Source: Magnetococcales bacterium (GTDB taxonomy: Bacteria; Pseudomonadota; Magnetococcia; Magnetococcales; JADFYX01). Taken from it: a DNA stretch of 64,000 nucleotides. The stretch is from assembly GCA_002753565.1 (NCBI GenBank), contig PEAM01000005.1, positions 1-64,000 on the forward strand, in the 5' to 3' direction. Numbering within the stretch: the stretch's first letter is position 1; every line of letters begins with the position of its first letter. The notes under the pieces were generated by a model. It was not told where the DNA came from. It did not search any database and saw only the letters and a list, made by a program, of their open reading frames with translations. The translations under genes and the position numbers were made by a program. This document shows positions 62,237 through 64,000 of this stretch, piece by piece.

Positions 62237-62619
62237 TTACCCGGTCTCACGAGGGATGGTCTGGTGCCAGTCGAGAAGTTCCTCTATATCCATCTCCATC
62301 AGGGTCTCAAACGACCAGTGACTGTAGTGGGCGAGATCCAGAACCAGCTCCTTGAGGTTTGCTGGAGTCAGGACAAAAAACCGGCAAAACCCTCCTGCAG
62401 GGCCTGATAATCCTTCAGGTCCAGATCCTGGATCACCTCCGGGGTCTGTTCGGTGAGGTTGGCGAAAAGCCGGATCTCCCGTTCCATCTCCGACCCACCC
62501 GACTGGGCGGCCAGCTGATCCCGCACCTTGGGCCGGCGCAGAATCAGGGAGCGAACCTCGACACTATTGATGGTGATGGGGAATTGGAGAGAAATGGTTT
62601 TGGTGTGCTCAAGAGTCAT
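62237..62619 (-). CDS. E+E' product by -1 ribosomal frameshift
   Basis: The E frame has a slippery T6G near its end, and a -1 shift reads through into a frame that ends at TAA 62237. The extension (LTPANLKELVLDLAHYSHWSFETLMEMDIEELLDWHQTIPRETG) is a typical GpE' helical sequence. In P2, E+E' forms by -1 frameshifting at a T6G site and helps tail assembly. The second frame has no start of its own. Confidence 0.8.
62368..62619 (-). CDS. P2-like tail assembly protein gpE
   Basis: An 83-residue protein (short E product) lying between FII and the tape measure, with a Leu/Glu-rich C-terminal helix (LTEQTPEVIQDLDLKDYQALQEGFAGFLS). It is the unshifted product of the E/E' gene and a tail assembly chaperone in P2-like phages. 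Start at ATG 62619, with GAGGGG upstream. Confidence 0.85.
   Translation of the reverse strand: MTLEHTKTISLQFPITINSVEVRSLILRRPKVRDQLAAQSGGSEMEREIRLFANLTEQTPEVIQDLDLKDYQALQEGFAGFLS
62374..62380 (-). promoter_or_regulatory. Slippery heptamer TTTTTTG of E/E' frameshift
   Basis: The minus-strand sequence TTTTTTG sits four bases before the E stop TGA. It is the same type of slippery site as that of P2 gene E, and a -1 shift here continues into the E' frame. Confidence 0.85.
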
Positions 62620-62635
62620 GGTTTATACCCCTCAT

Positions 62636-63139
62636 TCAGATGCCGATGGCGTTGCGCACGGATTCCAACTGATCCACCCCGTTGACCTTCTGGATCATGT
62701 TGACCGCATCGATCTCGTGGATCTCCTTGCCATCCATCTCCAGCCGATAGTAACGGCAGGAGACTTTGCATTTCTTCTCGATTTTCGATGCGGCCTGCCA
62801 ACTACCCACATCGATCTCGGTGAAGAGGCCGCGCACCGCGATCAACACGGGGATGTCCTTGCCGCCTTCGTCCCGGATGGCGCCTCGGAAGGTGATCTGC
62901 ACCGCATTGCCGTCGGCGAGACCAAACAGGGCGAAGATCTCCGGGTTGTATTCCGACAGGGTGAACTCGCAGGTCAGCTTTTCCAGCCCCATGTCGATAT
63001 CCACCGGGGCCGCCATGCCGCCGGCACGATACTCCTCGGTCTTGAGGGTAAGCTTGGGCGGCGTCAACTCAGGCACCTTGCCCACATAGCCCCGGCCATC
63101 AACAAAAAGGCTGAATTCCCGCAGGATGGAGTGGCTCAT
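62636..63139 (-). CDS. P2-like tail tube protein FII
   Basis: A 167-residue tail tube protein. It has the FII pattern (ILREFSLFVDGRGYVGKVPELTPPKLTLKTEEYRAGGM ... DMGLEKLTCEFTLSEYNPEI). It forms the inner tube of the contractile tail. Its start overlaps the sheath stop (ATGA). Confidence 0.92.
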   Translation of the reverse strand: MSHSILREFSLFVDGRGYVGKVPELTPPKLTLKTEEYRAGGMAAPVDIDMGLEKLTCEFTLSEYNPEIFALFGLADGNAVQITFRGAIRDEGGKDIPVLIAVRGLFTEIDVGSWQAASKIEKKCKVSCRYYRLEMDGKEIHEIDAVNMIQKVNGVDQLESVRNAIGI

Positions 63140-64000
63140 TTGAACACCTCGGTGATGTAGTCATTGACCAGATGCGAGCGAAATGTGACGTGCTCCGCCG
63201 GATAGGGCGGAGTAAAGTCAAAGTCGAAATAGACCTTGCCGGCGGCAATCTGCTCCGGAGTATTCAACTCCGGATCGGCCCAGACACTACCTCCGAGAAT
63301 CGCCCCGATCGCCTTCAAGTGATCCAGGTAGGCCCGCACCCCTTCGGTCACGTCCGCAACGTAGGTCTTGGAGATGTTGCGATCCACCGCCCAGAGGTGG
63401 GCGCGTTGCAGGGAGTCATGGATCATATCGGCGGTGCGCCGGACCGAAAGCATCGCCCACTTGGGATCACTGGAGCAGGTTCGGTTGCCCCAGAGCCGAT
63501 AGCCATCCTGCTGGATGATGGTGGCGACCTCGTTTTCGTTGAGATGGTTGGCGCGACAGTTGGTATCACCCAGGACAAAATCCACTGGGCGACTGGTGCC
63601 CATGATGCCGTAGACCTCCCGGTTGGAGGGAGACCACCAGAAGCCGCGCTCGTTGTCGGATTTGGCGATCATCCCGGCAACACGGGTAGAGGCCGGTTGG
63701 CTCTCTGCGGTATTGGTCTCCGTATTCCAAACGGAAACCCAGGGATCTACCACATAGACCCGGGCCGAGCCCCAATCCTCTCGATAGCTGATGGCATCGG
63801 TATCGTTGCTGTTGGGACCATCGGCGATTATGATGGCACGCATTCGGTCGGCAATGCCAAGCAGTTCGGCCACCACCGGGTTGGCTCCTCCTTCGGGTTT
63901 TTGATGGGTGAAGCCGGGGGCGCAGAGGATGCGTGGCACCACTTTGACCACCGATTCGGCAGCCAGAAGGGCCTGCACGCCCAGATAGTCCCCAGTGGCC
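63136..64000 (-). CDS. Tail sheath protein FI (5' end outside window)
   Basis: An open frame to the right edge, lacking its start. The visible 287 codons carry tail sheath features (PGFTHQKPEGGANPVVAELLGIADRMRAIIIADGP ... WVSVWNTET ... RGFWWSPSNREVYGIMGTSRPVDF). It would polymerise into the contractile sheath. It overlaps FII by four bases. The rest of the phage head and lysis genes should lie to the right. Confidence 0.92.
   Translation of the reverse strand, partial: ATGDYLGVQALLAAESVVKVVPRILCAPGFTHQKPEGGANPVVAELLGIADRMRAIIIADGPNSNDTDAISYREDWGSARVYVVDPWVSVWNTETNTAESQPASTRVAGMIAKSDNERGFWWSPSNREVYGIMGTSRPVDFVLGDTNCRANHLNENEVATIIQQDGYRLWGNRTCSSDPKWAMLSVRRTADMIHDSLQRAHLWAVDRNISKTYVADVTEGVRAYLDHLKAIGAILGGSVWADPELNTPEQIAAGKVYFDFDFTPPYPAEHVTFRSHLVNDYITEVFK

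Noticed and set aside
1-64000. CRISPR arrays
   Set aside because: No regularly spaced direct repeats of the right size were seen; the only tandem repeats are coding ones at 46649 and 51778.

Overview
The window looks like a Gram-negative (Pseudomonadota-type) chromosome segment in which a large defence island lies between two blocks of P2-like phage genes. The LexA repressor, the serine-recombinase/DUF2924 module and the P2-type contractile tail support this. I cannot fix the genus; an alphaproteobacterial or Magnetococcales-like host would fit the recombinase module. No tRNA, rRNA, CRISPR array or intact transposase gene was found.

Layout. (1) 1-2716, minus strand: phage early genes, namely an ssDNA-binding-like protein, a Sak4-like AAA ATPase, a conserved phage protein and a sigma-like factor. 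(2) 3015-7149, minus: a LexA-headed run of four genes (LexA, 399-aa unknown, DUF3800, 353-aa unknown) ending in a clear terminator. A MITE-like element (7180-7397) sits directly upstream of lexA. (3) 7534-9927, plus: a site-specific recombination module (small protein, DUF2924, large serine recombinase, HTH-like protein). (4) 10037-24471, plus: a phosphorothioation-type system (RHH-like regulator, DUF4007, 1165-aa BrxC-like ATPase, short CysH-family sulfur-transfer enzyme, then DptF/DptG/DptH-like proteins), followed by a DUF262 remnant and two small genes. A dnd-associated putative methyltransferase lies convergent at 25742-28321. (5) 29083-34292, minus: six uncharacterised genes including SWIM zinc-finger, TPR-like and SEC-C proteins. 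(6) 34387-38187, minus: a large SIR2-family defence protein. (7) 38407-48536, plus: a type I restriction-modification operon carrying two extra genes, a TIGR02391 protein between hsdM and hsdS and a SIR2-like protein between hsdS and hsdR. It is followed by an Abi-like protein, a second DUF3800 protein and a possible small nuclease/toxin. (8) 49067-64000, minus: a P2-like tail module, from the sheath FI at the right edge through FII, E/E', tape measure, U, X, D, W, J and I to fibre genes.

How the parts may work together. The plus-strand run 10037-24471 is built like a modification half (DUF4007, ATPase, PAPS-reductase-family enzyme) and a restriction half (DptFGH-like), separated by a 190-bp regulatory gap. 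It lacks DndB, DndD, DndE, PglZ and BrxL, so it matches neither canonical Dnd nor canonical type 4 BREX. The type I locus carries a SIR2-like gene exactly where prrC sits in the EcoprrI locus, suggesting a toxin held in check by the restriction complex. The phage modules on both sides and the recombinase suggest that the defence cargo entered, or is carried by, a mobile element.

The best candidates for an undescribed system are the hybrid phosphorothioation locus, the hsd operon with its two embedded effectors, and the LexA-headed four-gene operon.
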